Shown here piece by piece: positions 1 through 12,370 of a DNA stretch of 64,000 bases. Below the pieces are notes generated by a model that worked only from the letters and a program-made list of their open reading frames with translations, did no database searches and was not told the origin of the DNA. This stretch comes from Marisa cornuarietis. Its lineage: Eukaryota; Mollusca; Gastropoda; Architaenioglossa; Ampullariidae. The stretch is from the NCBI GenBank assembly GCA_004794655.1, contig SMMW01000585.1, positions 9,051,501 through 9,115,500 of the forward strand. Direction: 5' to 3'. A program made the translations under genes and the position numbers. The first letter of the stretch is position 1. Each line of letters begins with the position of its first letter.

Positions 1-360
1 TGGCTTAAAGTACTGAGGTGTTTTGTTTCTATTATGGTATTGAAAATTCTTTTGTTTAAAAACGGTGGCCATGTATCTTGCTTAAAGATTAGTACACGCA
101 CACACGCAAGAGAGACTGAGAATAACACCTCTTACGCTGATACCGATACCCATATATGGTCTACGTGCCACTGTGCCCTGACTCTCCCCCAGTCACGTAC
201 ATTCCTTATTAGTGTGTGCCCATGTTTTGCTCACCTGAAATCCCGTACAAGTGATGACATTCTTTTTCTTTTCCACTTGTTTTTGAGGTAAATGTGATTT
301 CATTAGTTTTTTTTTACCCACACACGCACGCACAGACAGGCTTACAGTTTATTTCACTGT

Positions 361-390
361 TGTGTGTGTGTGTGTGCGCGCGCGCGCGCG
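361..390. repeat. (TG)n-(CG)n microsatellite
   Basis: About 15 dinucleotide units switching from TG to CG; alternating purine-pyrimidine, so a potential Z-DNA former. Confidence 0.9.
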
Positions 391-930
391 GTGAGTATAG
401 CTTCTAGCTAGAACTTGACGTATTATTATTATTGGCAAATGCTTATTGTTTCGGAAATATAATATCCACAAGCACATTCTTATATTCTTGCGATCAGAGA
501 TCCATTTCGACCTTGCTTTATGGGGTACACAAGTTGAACGTAATAAATATTGCAGGAGTGTGCAATTGCAGATTTTTACCTATTATCCCGCAATTTGTCT
601 GCGTGATGTGACACGATGAAGTATTTGAAATTGAAACCTGTAATATGAAATAAGCATATGTCCTTGAAATACGTATAAGCATGAAGCACGAACTCGAATC
701 GTAACCTTCTAAACGGCCTATCGCTAGGAGAATCATCAATAATTTGTAAGAGAAAACAGTTTATACGCACGACCAGCGCACAACTTTTGAGGTAAAGCAT
801 GCACTTGTTTCGAACCGAGTTCTCTTTGCTTCGATAGAAATAGAGCCTGTCGTAGAGCTAGCGTTTCTTGCTTGTTGAATGACCATGTGTGTATTATAAA
901 TGTGTGTACATATATGTATTTAAATAACGC

Positions 931-956
931 ACAAACAAACAAACAAACAAACAAAC
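931..956. repeat. (AAAC)n tetranucleotide microsatellite
   Basis: Six uninterrupted ACAA/AAAC units read directly. Confidence 0.9.
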
Positions 957-1410
957 GGTGAATATTTCGCATAATTATCAACTGCCGCCGTCACAATCAA
1001 GCATATTCATCCACAAACACACAAAAGTCGCCACAATCTGCTTTAAATTTATAATATTTAAAAGATATACATATATGTGTGGTGGTGGGTGAGTGGGTGG
1101 ATGCGCGTGTGTGCGCAGTTTAGTATTTCAACTGACAGCTAAACATTTTGTAGTTTGCCAATACAACCTTGACCTGATATTTCTCTCGCTATCAGTTGTT
1201 GGAGGAATACTACCCCCCTCACTCCCCCTCCCACCACTGAAAAGCCGGCAAACTGTAGCCTTCGCCACCATCGAAACGTTATATTGTCCTTAACAACTGA
1301 TGTTCTCAGTTTGATATGTTGCGCCGATAGTAGACCGGTCCTGACGGGTATTTCTTGCTTGGGCTCAGAGTTCAAGCAGTGAACTCGGCTCACTGCAGAG
1401 CATCTCTCTC

Positions 1411-1415
<5 letters not shown>

Positions 1416-1489
<74 letters not shown>
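1416..1489. repeat. (CA)37 microsatellite
   Basis: Uninterrupted CA dinucleotides over about 74 bases, preceded by a short CT run. Likely length-polymorphic. Confidence 0.95.
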
Positions 1490-1491
<2 letters not shown>

Positions 1492-2633
1492 GAGTTCGGC
1501 ATGAATATGCAGGATTCCGATAAACCGCTCATCGATCATAGCTCCTATATACAACATAAAAATCGAGTTTAGGCCACAAATATTGGCTCAACGAAAGTTT
1601 GAGGTCAATATATAACCAGAGAGAGAATGAGACAGCCCCAACGAGGATACCCCTCAAACAAAAATGTGTCACAGGGGTTGAGCGGGAGCTGGTATCAGAC
1701 TATATCCACTGTTAAGAGATGCGATATATTAAAGACTAACGATAACAGTATGGAGGAGGGACAGCTTGAGGAAGAAAAACAGCAGCAAGCGGTTGAGTGT
1801 GGCCCACAGTTCTTTGTGAAGAGCGGATGCTAGCAATGTCTGAAATTGTGCAGCTGTCATCAGGAATTTAACGCAGACGACACGTTACGACTGTCGATTT
1901 CTTCGCTCAGTGTTCTCTTTATGTGGTGATCGTACGGTTATCATACCCTCGTGATGTCGTCTCTAGCCAAAAGTGGAAGACTTGACCAGGCACTATATAC
2001 GTGTAGCCTCTGGCAGGTCAAATAATAATGCTGCAGATTTATATTTTAAAAAATGGTGGCGAGATCTATGTATTCAAAATTTCTGTCATTTATTCCACTT
2101 TTGTTGATCTCAGGATCACAATTACTGCAGGCCCGTTCTTACATTCATGTTACCTATCTATTGACTGATCAATTTGAGTATCTATTTATCTCGGTTAAGC
2201 CATCGAACTGCTGCTTACATATATGTTAAATAGACTGCCAAAGAAATTAAAACGTACTTTTTTACCTCCACTCGCCCGATCTCCCATCTCCAGTTATATA
2301 TATATATATTTTGGGGGGGGGCTTTCTGCAAAAATAGGGGGAGTGGGTACCTGATTTATCAGAAAGTGCTTGCGACTGGAACGAAGTCCTTCTGGGGATA
2401 GAAATTATCTTTGGTGAAAGACTGATCAAGAAGGCTGGAGGTCCGCCTTCCAAATGCCAAGCCCAGGATACAACCAACGGACCGCATAACGTTCATTGCC
2501 CAATTCCCATACGACCACTGTATCATCGTTGTACCTCTATGCACGGCAAACACGTCAAAAGACCGACCGTTTGCACGGTTTTCAGCGCTGTAGGCGGTGG
2601 CTGTTGAATGAAGGGGCCAGCTGTTGATAGAAA

Positions 2634-2693
2634 TATATAAAACACGTATGCATGGGATAACGTGTAACTGGTGCAGTTAATCCTGACAGTGAG
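2634..2693 (+). promoter_or_regulatory. Candidate TATA box and short 5' non-coding exon of the elongase gene
   Basis: The first coding exon of the elongase begins one base after a splice acceptor, so an upstream 5'UTR exon must exist. TATATAAAA lies at 2634-2642. About 50 bases downstream is a strong donor (GAG then GTGAGT, exon end 2693). A start site near 2665 with a very short leader exon would fit. This is positional inference only; another upstream exon is equally possible. Confidence 0.22.
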
Positions 2694-2869
2694 GTGAGTG
2701 CAGGAAGATAATTTTGATGAGACGATGCAGAATTCTGCATCACACATTTAAAGCATTTATACTGGACTTATGGAGCCAGTGTAAAAGCTGTTTTATTCAA
2801 CAGTATTTTCTTTTATGCATCTAAACTGAATCAGTTTTTTAAATACTAAAATTCTGTTTTTTTTTCAGG

Positions 2870-5800
2870 ATGAAGTCATTTGAAGAACGCTACCGCGATC
2901 TCATTACTAAAAACTCAGGTAAAAAGGAAAACCTTTGTTCACTTTGTTGTAAATTATTTCATTAAAGTGACAGATTTTCACACTAGATCAATAGATCAGT
3001 GTAATGCATTTGCATCCACTCTTTTTTCTTCATAAAACACTAACAGGAAAACTGCCTCCTAGACTCTTTTTGCTATTGTAGCCTGACTGATCTGTTTTAC
3101 ATGGCTAAACAATGTGACCAGGCCATGCAACACCTAAAGATTTTGTAACCAGCAGTCAGCCCGTTCCTCTTTCTTATTCCAGGGAAGAGTACGGAAGTTC
3201 CCAAAGAGAAGTTTGTCTAAAATTCTGGCTCTAATCACTTGTCGGATATGCTATTGATCAAATACTTTGCGTAAATTGTGTTCTTTTTTCTCATCTCCCA
3301 TCCGTACTTCAACCTTGAAATCCACAAAAGATCCTGCTTTTACTCTAAAAGTGTGTTCTCTGCGGTGCTTTATTCAGTTTCGAATCGGATAACTTCTCCG
3401 TCTCACAACTATTCACAACTATATATATCTTGTTCTGGATTTAATGGACACTTGAACATCACAAAGCTCATTCACTCAAATACAACGTGTTTTCTTCCTT
3501 TAGACTAGAACAAACGTATTGCCCCCATATATATATATTTACGCACACACAAAGAGGTATTTAAATTCAAAAAGTAAACTTATTTAAAATATTTACAGAA
3601 TAGGAACAACTTACTAACCGTATGATAATACTTTTACACTATACATAATTAAATATATCCTGCCTTACCCAGCACTGGTAAGTCATCTTCTTCATAAAAC
3701 TTGAGCACGATCGTACCTGCAGAAACCTTGTCCGCATCTGTGCAATCCGGGTGATCCAACTTAATATACAACGTACATCAAACTTAACAGTAAGAGGGGT
3801 AGGCGATTAGTATTGAGTCTGTGACGCTTAGCGAGAGTTGCCATCCAGCAAAACCAGACAACTATGGAGTCTTTATATGACAGACAGCTGTACGTACTTC
3901 TCGTGCGCACATGGTGTATAGAGGTGCAGGTGTACGTGGGAGAGCTGCGCCATCCTTCAGAACTAGAAGTCTTTACATCCGCTAGCTATTTCTTGTACAG
4001 ATGCATGTGAGCTTTTCGGTGAGAGCCGCCATCCAGCAGTACATGTACTACACGAGTCCCCACGATAGCTATACATGTAAATATGTAGCCGTCTCTCACA
4101 CACGGTCTGTCGGCGTTTGGAGCTGAGCTAAAATAATAATAATAATAAATGAAGATTTTTTATAGCGCATATTCACACTCATAGAGAGCATGCTCTTAGC
4201 GCTGAAAACAAGGAAGAGACATGGACTAAATGGATAGAACACGAGGGGCGTAAGAATAAGCGACAATACTGACGACAAACAGAAAACAAAGATGGAAAAC
4301 ACAAAAAGACACCAAGTAACAGAAACAGAAAATATAGCGATTCTGCAGAGAAGGTAGAAAATTAGCAAGAGCAGAAGGGGGAGGGTAAGAAGGACTAGCA
4401 TTGTGTGGACTGTGTTACAGTGTTAGGAGTAATGCTCAAGGAAGAGGTGCGTTTTCAGTGCAGATTTGAAGGATTCAGTTGTAGGAAGGTGGCGGATATG
4501 GAAAGGGAGGGAGTTCCATTGTTTTGCTGCACAGTAACAAACAATCCTGTGACCATATGTTATTGTTCTGGTGACCGGAACAGTGAGGATACGGTCATCC
4601 GACGAAGAGCGTATGCTGGCTGGAACGTAAGGGATGAGAAGTTCAGAGAAATAATCAGGACAGGAGCCTGCAAAGAAATTAAAACACAGCACAGACAGTT
4701 TGTACTGGAGAACGGGATGGGTAGCCAGTGTAGAAAACGAAAGAGAGGAGTAGCATGGTCCCTTTTCGTGGTTCTAAGCACCAGACGTGCAGCGGAGTTC
4801 TGTACTTTCTGGATCGAGTCTCTGAATGAGGGATGAGGGGCAGCCTGCCAGCTAAGGAGTTGCAGTAGTCAAGTCGAGAAAGAACAAACGCACAGACAAG
4901 ATCGTGTTTGGTAGCGCGTGTAGAGAGAAAATGACGGATGAAATTGTGGGTACAGAACCTATAGATATAGGTCCTGCTTTCTACCAGAAAACAAACGTGG
5001 CAACATAAATGTTCGCCCACTATTTGTACTGGAAAGTGGGCTCTAAACTGCTTTAGACAAAAATTACTGAATTACCTATGTACTCATCCCTCTGATCATA
5101 ACAAATTGGGATATGAACTTAATTTAGGTGCTCTAGAGGAGATTTTGGTTTGGATAAGTTTCATTTTATATTCAATATTGTAAAATTTACTTACACATTA
5201 ACTCCTGCCCGAAACCTTCGATCCTCATCAGACTCCCGCATTTTATCCCTCCCTCTCACTAAAACAGTCACATACGGACAACGGATGTTCTCCCTCAGTG
5301 CTGCTCAGCAGTGGAACTCTCTTCCGCACCACATTCGCCACTCCACTTCCAAGGCCGCATTCAAACGCTCTCTTAAAACATATCTTTTTACAAAGTACTA
5401 TTCCTGACTTGTACCTCATCTTTATGTTGTTCAGTGTCCCTATGTGTACCTCCTTGTCAATTGGTTGTTATATGTTTCTTTTTATCAAACTGTTCTGCGC
5501 AGAGAGTGCGATCCACCTTATTCGTGATTCTGCGCACTATAAGTTCGCATTATTATTACTATTCATCAGTAGTATCAATAATATTGTTTGACAGTATATA
5601 AACACCTTGTATTTATTGTGTACAGAACTTGTCTGCATCAGATCCATTTTGTGTACAGATTTATGTACTGAACTTGTCTGTATTAGATTTATGTGCTAAA
5701 CTTGCAGATATCAGCTGGTTGAAGTGCTGAACTTGTCTGTACCAGAGTTATGTGTCGAACTTGTCAGTCTGTATCAGATTTGTGTCTTATCAGATCCACG

Positions 5801-8614
5801 CACTAAAGACTGGCTTCTGGTTGGTTCCCCGTGGCCTATTGCCTGCCTGTGTATCTTGTACCTGGTGATGGTAAGGGTGGGGCAACAAATGATGATCAAC
5901 AGACCTGCCTTAAGTCTTCAGGGACCCATGATTGCCTACAACCTTTTCCTTGTGCTGCTTAGTGCATACATGTTGTATGAGGTGAACACAGATACTTGGT
6001 CATTCTGTACATGTCAATGTGCATGCACACAATTTACATATTTTGTAAAAAAAAACAGTTTGGTGGTTTGGCACACATTGTTGGAGCAGCAGAAGAAAAT
6101 AGAGTCATTCGTGATAGAAACAGCTTTAGATTTTATATCATTTCATCATTTTTGAAATGACAGTGCAGATGCATGAATCACATTTTTATAAAGGTGTAGG
6201 AACTGTTTACAAGTTGAGCATGGACCTCTCTGTACATACTTCAGGAAGCCAATACTCACATCTGATTTTGTGAGAAGACTTTTTGTTTAATATTTATATT
6301 GAATTACTAGAATTAGTTTACAGCTTCAGAATATTCAAACTACTTTTGTTTCCTTCTCTTAGTTCATTATGTCATCTTGGCTCGTTCCTGGCTTTAACTT
6401 CCACTGTGCACCTGTTGATACCTCTGACAATCCCTCTTCTCTACGGGTAAATTATCTTAGTCGTCTTTCATATCTTCTAATACATGTACTTTGAAATGTG
6501 ACAGTAGTTATTATGAAATCCTTGCAGTGCATGTGCATGATGTACAACTGACACCCAAGGCAGGAATTTTATTTTTCAGCTTGCAGGAGCAGTGTGGTGG
6601 TACTTTTTTTCAAAGGTCATTGAATTTGCAGACACAGTAAGTGCAATTGTTTTTTATATATGGTGAGAGCTAACATATAGAAAGATTTCATATATATGTA
6701 TTTAGGAAATGTTGGTCAGTATTGTGAGTATTGTGACTATTTCATGAATAGCAGGCAGTCTGATATGCTAGTCTGAGCTAGCTGCTAGAATCTGTAGTAA
6801 GTCTTTAGGTCTGGAAGATGTTGAACATGTATATTCTTTCAGAGCGTTAGTTACACATATAATGATGTCTGTGTTTGGAGAAAAGCTTTTCAAAAGGTCG
6901 AATGTAAGTGAAGAAATTGTAAAAAAGGAATACAAAAGAGAAAACATAGGTATTCTAAGTTACCGACTTCATAGGAGGCCATGAAATTAAACACAAACAT
7001 TTTTCTCAGGCTTTTTTCGTGCTGCGTAAAAAGAACAACCAGGTGACAATCCTTCACCTGTACCATCATGTAACCATGCCTTTCCTCTGGTATGTTGGAA
7101 CTACTTTTGCACCTGGCGGTGAAGGTATGCAATATTTGAATAATACTGTCATGTTAGATAATTTGTAATTAAGATTTTAGATTTATTGCTGTTCTTGTGT
7201 TATTAATTTCCCTCATTACAATATACAGTAAATGTTGGTAAGGAGTAACATTATTCCAGATGTTGTTTCATAGTTTGATATCATTTAAGTGTGTTATTTA
7301 GATAAGAAAAAGAAATGATTTCAGTTTGATATCCATGGAAGGACAGGGAATGAATGATCAATAACCATCCAAGAGGAAAATGACGTAATTATGAACTGCC
7401 TAGATGAATAATTTATGTGACATGGCACTACACAATCAAGAAAAGAGCACAGTGTTAGATCTCAATAATATCAGTGGAACTGATTATGGTATGAGATAAA
7501 GAATCCTTAAACGAGAAAGTAAACATGTAACAAAAATAAAAAGGTTATGATAATTGTTTCCTGTCGTCAGCCTACTTTCCTGCCTCCGTCAACTGCCTTG
7601 TCCACATCATCATGTATAGCTACTATTTACTCTCTGCCTTGGGACCTGCAGTACAGCCCTATCTGTGGTGGAAGAAATATCTCACTGGTCTGCAGCTAGT
7701 GAGTAATAGTCCAGTGGGGTGATGCTTACTAACTCCTTACAGTTAAACAAGTAGAGTTGAGAAACCACATGAACTTGACAGGAATGCAAGAAACTTTGAG
7801 CTGTAAAGAGTTAATGTACTTGAAAGGCTTGAGTGTGCTTTAGTTTGACATCTTATGAGAATGAGGAAATAGGAGAGGAGAGAATTTTTAATTCACAGAA
7901 AAAGATTTGTGATTTATCTTTAACCAAAAGGTATTTACAAAATTCTCCTTAGTTGTTTGGATAATTCACATTCACAGGCATGTTCACAGCTCATAAATAA
8001 ATATTATTGCATGCACTACAGCATTCTGAATTCCAAAATAAGGTTTAAAATTGGTAACTGTATAAGAAATGGGTTTCCTGGTTTTTGACAAGTACTAAGA
8101 ACAGATTAGTATGGCTAGTTGCTGTGAGAATAAGACCTTGGCTAACTTTGAAAAAAATTACATCCTCCCAATTGACTAGTTTATAAAAAAAAACTACTTT
8201 TCAGACAATAGCAATCATTGGCTAAATGTCACTGTCATTTTCTTTCAAATTGTTAATGATTATCTTGTTAATGTATCTTAATACTAGTATTATCATTTCA
8301 GCAGGTACTGATTTTGATTGATGCTGAGAACTAATGCTTTATTCCCATCTCTTTCTGATGATCAGGTACAATTTACAGTTGTCATGGTGCGGGCATGCTA
8401 CGCTGTATACACCAACTGCAGCTACCCCTTGATGTTCCAGAAGATTCTGATTCTCTACATGCTAAGCTTTATAGTTCTCTTCTCCAATTTCTTTTACCAA
8501 ACATATTTTCACAAGGCACACAGATCTGCAGCTGTTAACGGGGTTTCCAATGGGGCTTTCCATGATGTAAAGCATATACGAAGTTTAGATGCTTCCCAGT
8601 GCAAAGAAGATTAA
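2870..8614 (+). CDS. ELOVL4: Very-long-chain fatty acid elongase, ELOVL4-like (complete, 7 coding exons)
   Basis: Coding exons: 2870-2918, 5794-5981, 6363-6446, 6580-6636, 7010-7124, 7571-7698, 8366-8614; all junctions are GT-AG and the frame is continuous for 289 aa, a normal length for the family. ELOVL proteins are ER multi-pass membrane condensing enzymes that add two carbons from malonyl-CoA to acyl-CoA. Family motifs visible in order: N-terminal DPRTKDW and [12 protein letters not shown] (the KxxExxDT box); the [10 protein letters not shown] histidine box; [12 protein letters not shown] (NxxxHxxMYxYY); LTGLQLVQF (TxxQxxQ). A Gln a few residues before the first His is the pattern of the PUFA/ELOVL4-type group rather than the saturated/monounsaturated group. 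It looks closer to ELOVL4 than to ELOVL1/7, but paralogue assignment is by remembered similarity. Intron 1 (2.9 kb) holds two opposed LINE fragments. The C-terminus (QCKED) is not a clear dilysine ER-retrieval signal. ATG choice: first Met, one base after the acceptor at 2868. Confidence 0.9.
4143..5020 (-). mobile_element. LINE (CR1/L2/Jockey-like) 3' fragment, decayed
   Basis: On the minus strand several frames give the C-terminal end of a non-LTR reverse transcriptase: [13 protein letters not shown] (4750-4950), then the terminal block with [25 protein letters not shown] and [11 protein letters not shown] (4423-4620). Frameshifts and stops interrupt it. The 3' end (GCGCTATAAAAAATCTTCATT followed by ATT repeats, read on the minus strand) lies at 4130-4170 and is typical of LINE tails. 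It sits in ELOVL intron 1, opposite in orientation to the gene. A second copy of its 3' part is at 33945-34300. Confidence 0.8.
5190..5582 (+). mobile_element. LINE 3' fragment, second copy, plus orientation
   Basis: Encodes the same reverse-transcriptase C-terminal block ([45 protein letters not shown]) up to a stop near 5407, followed by a 3'UTR ending GCGCACTATAAGTT and ATT repeats near 5560. It lies about 170 bases from the minus-strand LINE in the same intron. It closely resembles 18000-18430. Confidence 0.8.
5618..5793 (+). repeat. Degenerate tandem repeat ending at the ELOVL exon 2 acceptor
   Basis: Roughly 30-35 base units of the form GAACTTGTCTGTATCAGATTT with spacer TATGTG occur about five times with divergence. 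The last unit supplies the TTATCAG acceptor used for the exon starting at 5794. Several earlier units contain similar CAG/TAG trinucleotides. Confidence 0.65.
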
Positions 8615-10728
8615 TGGCAAGAAGATCATTGTAGGCAAAGTTTCAGGACACTTGGCTTAGAACAAAAACTGATGAGCTGTTTGTTAACTGAAAAAATATG
8701 AACAGAAAATTTACATCAGATGGCAGTGGAGGCATGTTCTCATAGATATGCAGAAACTACCATTAACGGAGTTTTCCAGCATATGGTTGATACAATAAGA
8801 AAAAGTAAAGCACTGGAGTAGAACACATGGTTTGATATTTTGTGCACAAGAACTGGGCGCAATTTGCAAAATGCATGTCTTGGACAAGAATATTTGGTAG
8901 TGAATTAGCCATATACATTAACAAAATGAAAATATGCTGGACAAAGTCCTATAGGTTGCAATATTTCAATAATTCAAATTCAATCTTTCAAACTGTAGAT
9001 GAATTAAATACTTAAGCAGCAATATAAAAGTACTTGTGGACAAACCAGACGATAAATGAAATAAGAAATGATTCTGAAAAAAATAGCTACAAAAGCCACC
9101 AAGACTAGGCAAAAATATAGTCTGAATTTATTTAAGACATTGCACCAGGTATAAACTTAACAGTATTTCAATTGTGGAAGATGTTTTTTGGGTCACTGGA
9201 CAGCTTTGCTTTTACATGAATGTAAACATTTCAAGCAGCTGTTTTATAGTTGCTTGTTACATACATAAGGAGAGCAGCGTGCTAACTCGATCAGCTAAGA
9301 TACAAGGAAGTTACAAATAGTCTTCTCAGCACAGAGCATATATAATGGTAAAGCTGAATATTTTCCCAGAATACAAACGCTCAATAAGGCTGGTAGATTT
9401 TTACAAATGTCATCTTCAAAAATGCTGCTTTCAACAGAGTGCAACATCAGATGTCTGGGGGTTTCATCCATCATCTAGACATACTTGAACTCAAGTTTAT
9501 GCAGGACAGTTTGGATGTCATGCATTAGCTTTCTGATGCTGATTATAGCACATCATATGGGGCATCATCTTTTAACCGAGACATTACAAAATAAGGGATA
9601 TTCATGGTCAGTACCTTATAGAGCTGAGAGGTGTTGCATAGTTTTATACAACATGGTATAGAATTGTGGATTGACCTTACAAAACTTGATGTATATTATC
9701 ATGTATACATTTTATGAACTGTTGGTTTGTGTGATGATTGATATTGCTTGTTACTGAAATTTTTTTTTTTTTTGCTATGGAAAGGTAAATGGTAAGGTAA
9801 TAAATTGTTGGGAAGGGGCATGTTTGAGTCTATGCAAGGATAGCTTTGTTAGGGCAGTGCCCTTCTCCTTTTCCTTCCTTCCATAACCTTGTAAGGGGTA
9901 CCCAAAACCTGGGTCAAAGAAGGGAAGTAAGCTGTGCCAGACTGGGTAGACTCCCTTATTCCTCAGACACTGGGTCTGTAGTTACTTGGCTGTCTGCATC
10001 TCCTTACATACTGTTACAGGCCAAAAATGCACCAACATTGGCATGAAGCGGTAAAAAGGCTGAATTTGACCTTAGGGTGGGGGAAAAAAAATGGTTGGAC
10101 TCAGGAAGGGACGAGATGAGCACATGCTACCCTATTGGTCATGCTTCACTGCTTCCATCTCATCTGACAAGTACCCTCACCCCACTCCCTATTCTTTCTT
10201 GCTGGATCAGGGGAAGTTCAGATTTGATACTTCCTTAAAAATATCTTTTTGTGGAGTTTTTTTTTTAAAATTGCTTAACAATACCTCAAGTACAAGAAAC
10301 CATGCAGAATGCCTTCCAGTTTTCAGTCTTTTGCTAGCTTGACTGAAGACAATACTGGTTTTATTTCCATTTTCAATTTTTGCTGTGTGCTCATTGTATT
10401 GTTATGCTACAGATCTCTTTCAGAAAAATGTCATGTTTAACATACTGGGCCTGAAGTACAGTTCAGAATGATGCAGTAAATGACCTGGATTCATTGCTTC
10501 AGCACACCTTCAAACCCTGTTCTTTCTTTGCTGATGCAGTTGTCATGCATGATGTTGTCTTAAATCTTATATTTTTCAGAGTTGTTTAAGACTATTTTTA
10601 AGAACATACTATTGATTTTTCTAACATACCTTTTAAGAAGATATACTCAAAGCATTGTTACCTTTTGATATTTTTGGAATATAGTACTTTATGTTTCACA
10701 CCTTGTCTAATGAACATTTCATTTATGG

Positions 10729-10734
10729 AATAAA
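10729..10734 (+). terminator. Candidate polyadenylation signal of the elongase gene
   Basis: AATAAA about 2.1 kb after the stop, followed by T-rich sequence. An alternative AATAAA lies at 9799-9804. Neither is proven. Confidence 0.35.
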
Positions 10735-11313
10735 TGTTTGCATTTTCTTTCTTTAGAGTGAATTCTTGATGCAACTCCACATTTCCTGCTTGTGCTTTGT
10801 TTTGAGAATAAGCTTGCACTCACAACTCCACATTTTGCATTTGTGGCATGACCTAATGTAAACAAAGTGATATTAGGCATTTGGTCCCCATATGGGGAAG
10901 CACACACCCTTATCAAGTGATTAAAGGCTGTGTTTACTTGACTTAAAAGACCCTGATCAAATTGTCTTAAATTAATTATATTTGCTTGCCTTTAATTCTG
11001 TCGACTAGCACATGTAGTCACACATTTCTTTTCACTTATTACTGACTGCAAAGTGCACCAAATGAGGTGGCATGCAGTTCTTCCTCATCAAAATACACAC
11101 ACACAAGCACTTGCACACACCAACTAACCCTCTTCAATCCACACTGAAGACATATTCAATTCCATCTCCGAAGTTGAAAGGAAAATCGGCATTCTCTTAG
11201 GTCTGCCAAGTCTGTACCAATACATGAGGTTCTGGGGGATAGGAGTCTGATATGTACAAAACATTAAATGCCATCATAGTGCAGAAGATAAAACAAAAAG
11301 AAAGTCTTTCATA

Positions 11314-11319
11314 TTTATT
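11314..11319 (-). terminator. Candidate polyadenylation signal of the ZC3H4-like gene
   Basis: AATAAA on the minus strand about 1.05 kb downstream of the stop at 12371. Confidence 0.35.
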
Positions 11320-12370
11320 ATTATATTTCTTATAGATTAAAAGTCAGCAATCACCACAACTGGTGATAATACTGCTACTAACTGACATGTCAGACTAAAT
11401 GAAAACAAAAATTAAATATCTGAGATTTAAATAATCACACAGACTTTAAAATGACAACCTTTATGCAGCAAAACAGTATCAAATCTATCTGTACCAGATT
11501 AAGTAGGCAATTCACAAGCAGTTTGTGTCTCTCCAAACTAAAGACCTAGAAATATGATATACTTGCATGTAGTAGAATACCACAGACCATTTTGTAATCT
11601 CACATCATCAAAAGCAAAATTGAGGTATTTTAGTAAGCGCACAAGGGCGACTAGTACTTCACAGTGTTAGTATATCAGCCCGTTTTCAGAACAGGAGGAT
11701 AATTGAACCCTTTGGCTCTTAACAGTTCATTGTTATTGTGACAAAGAATAACTTAAATATTTTATCCACAATGTAAAACATTTGTATGCTATTCAAAATT
11801 CTCACTATTAACTGTGGAGAAAGAACTATTTTCTTTCCATATTTGATCCTTGCAGATAAATATTGCATCTTACAATGTCCTTACTGGCATACTTCACTGA
11901 TCACTCAACAATATGTGTAACATGTAACATTGCCATCATTCGCAGAGTACGAGTGGTTCAATCAAAACTCAGTTGCCTGCATTTGGGAGTAAATGGGTGA
12001 TCTCGCCACAATGCTTTCAGAAATGAAACTAATGATGATGTGGTGTCATGTTGCACATTTAACAGCAATCACCAATTTTATACCTTCTAGAATCATCACT
12101 ATATATAAATTCACTTACCACCAACATCTGCACTGTAACATTCATGTTTTTAACAAATGCATGCACTTTTACACACACACACACACGCCTCTCTTTGTCA
12201 GCATTATACTGCACACAATAGCACATTTTTCTTGTACAGACATGTATTCTATTGATCTTGATATCTATGTTGGCCTTTTTAAACAGCTTTACATTATTAT
12301 GTAAGCCTATGATCATCACAGTAGCATGCACAAACAAAAAAACCAGATGAAAAGTACAATACAAATGGAA

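Larger units (their letters stand above)
1..2630. other. Intergenic stretch with microsatellites, no gene recognised
   Basis: Short open frames occur but none has a recognisable protein family, splice-consistent extension or coding-like composition. The stretch holds a TG/CG dinucleotide run (361-390), an AAAC run (931-956) and a long CA run (1416-1489). Its right end may contain the promoter of the elongase gene. Confidence 0.6.
8615..12370. other. 3' ends of the convergent elongase and ZC3H4 genes
   Basis: The span between two stop codons that face each other. No additional coding region is recognised. It probably consists of the elongase 3'UTR (plus-strand AATAAA at 9799-9804 and 10729-10734), a short intergenic gap, and the ZC3H4 3'UTR read leftwards (candidate signal at 11314-11319). 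A GC-richer patch around 9850-10080 looks like a dispersed repeat but I could not classify it. Confidence 0.5.

Noticed and set aside
4405..4836. 143-codon plus-strand frame
   Set aside because: Antisense of the minus-strand LINE, which has recognisable RT motifs.
5724..6155. Reading the elongase exon 2 frame as a single long exon
   Set aside because: ELOVL homology begins at DPRTKDW after the acceptor at 5793 and ends at the GTGAAC donor (5982); the flanks are repeat and intron sequence.
8669..8690. CTGATGAG suggestive of a hammerhead ribozyme core
   Set aside because: GAAA follows but no stem II complementarity and no conserved flanks; the similar CTGATGAG at 51883 lacks CGAAA altogether.
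9846..10342. Two moderate open frames in the elongase 3' region
   Set aside because: No family resemblance, no splice or start context; probably untranslated sequence or an old dispersed repeat.
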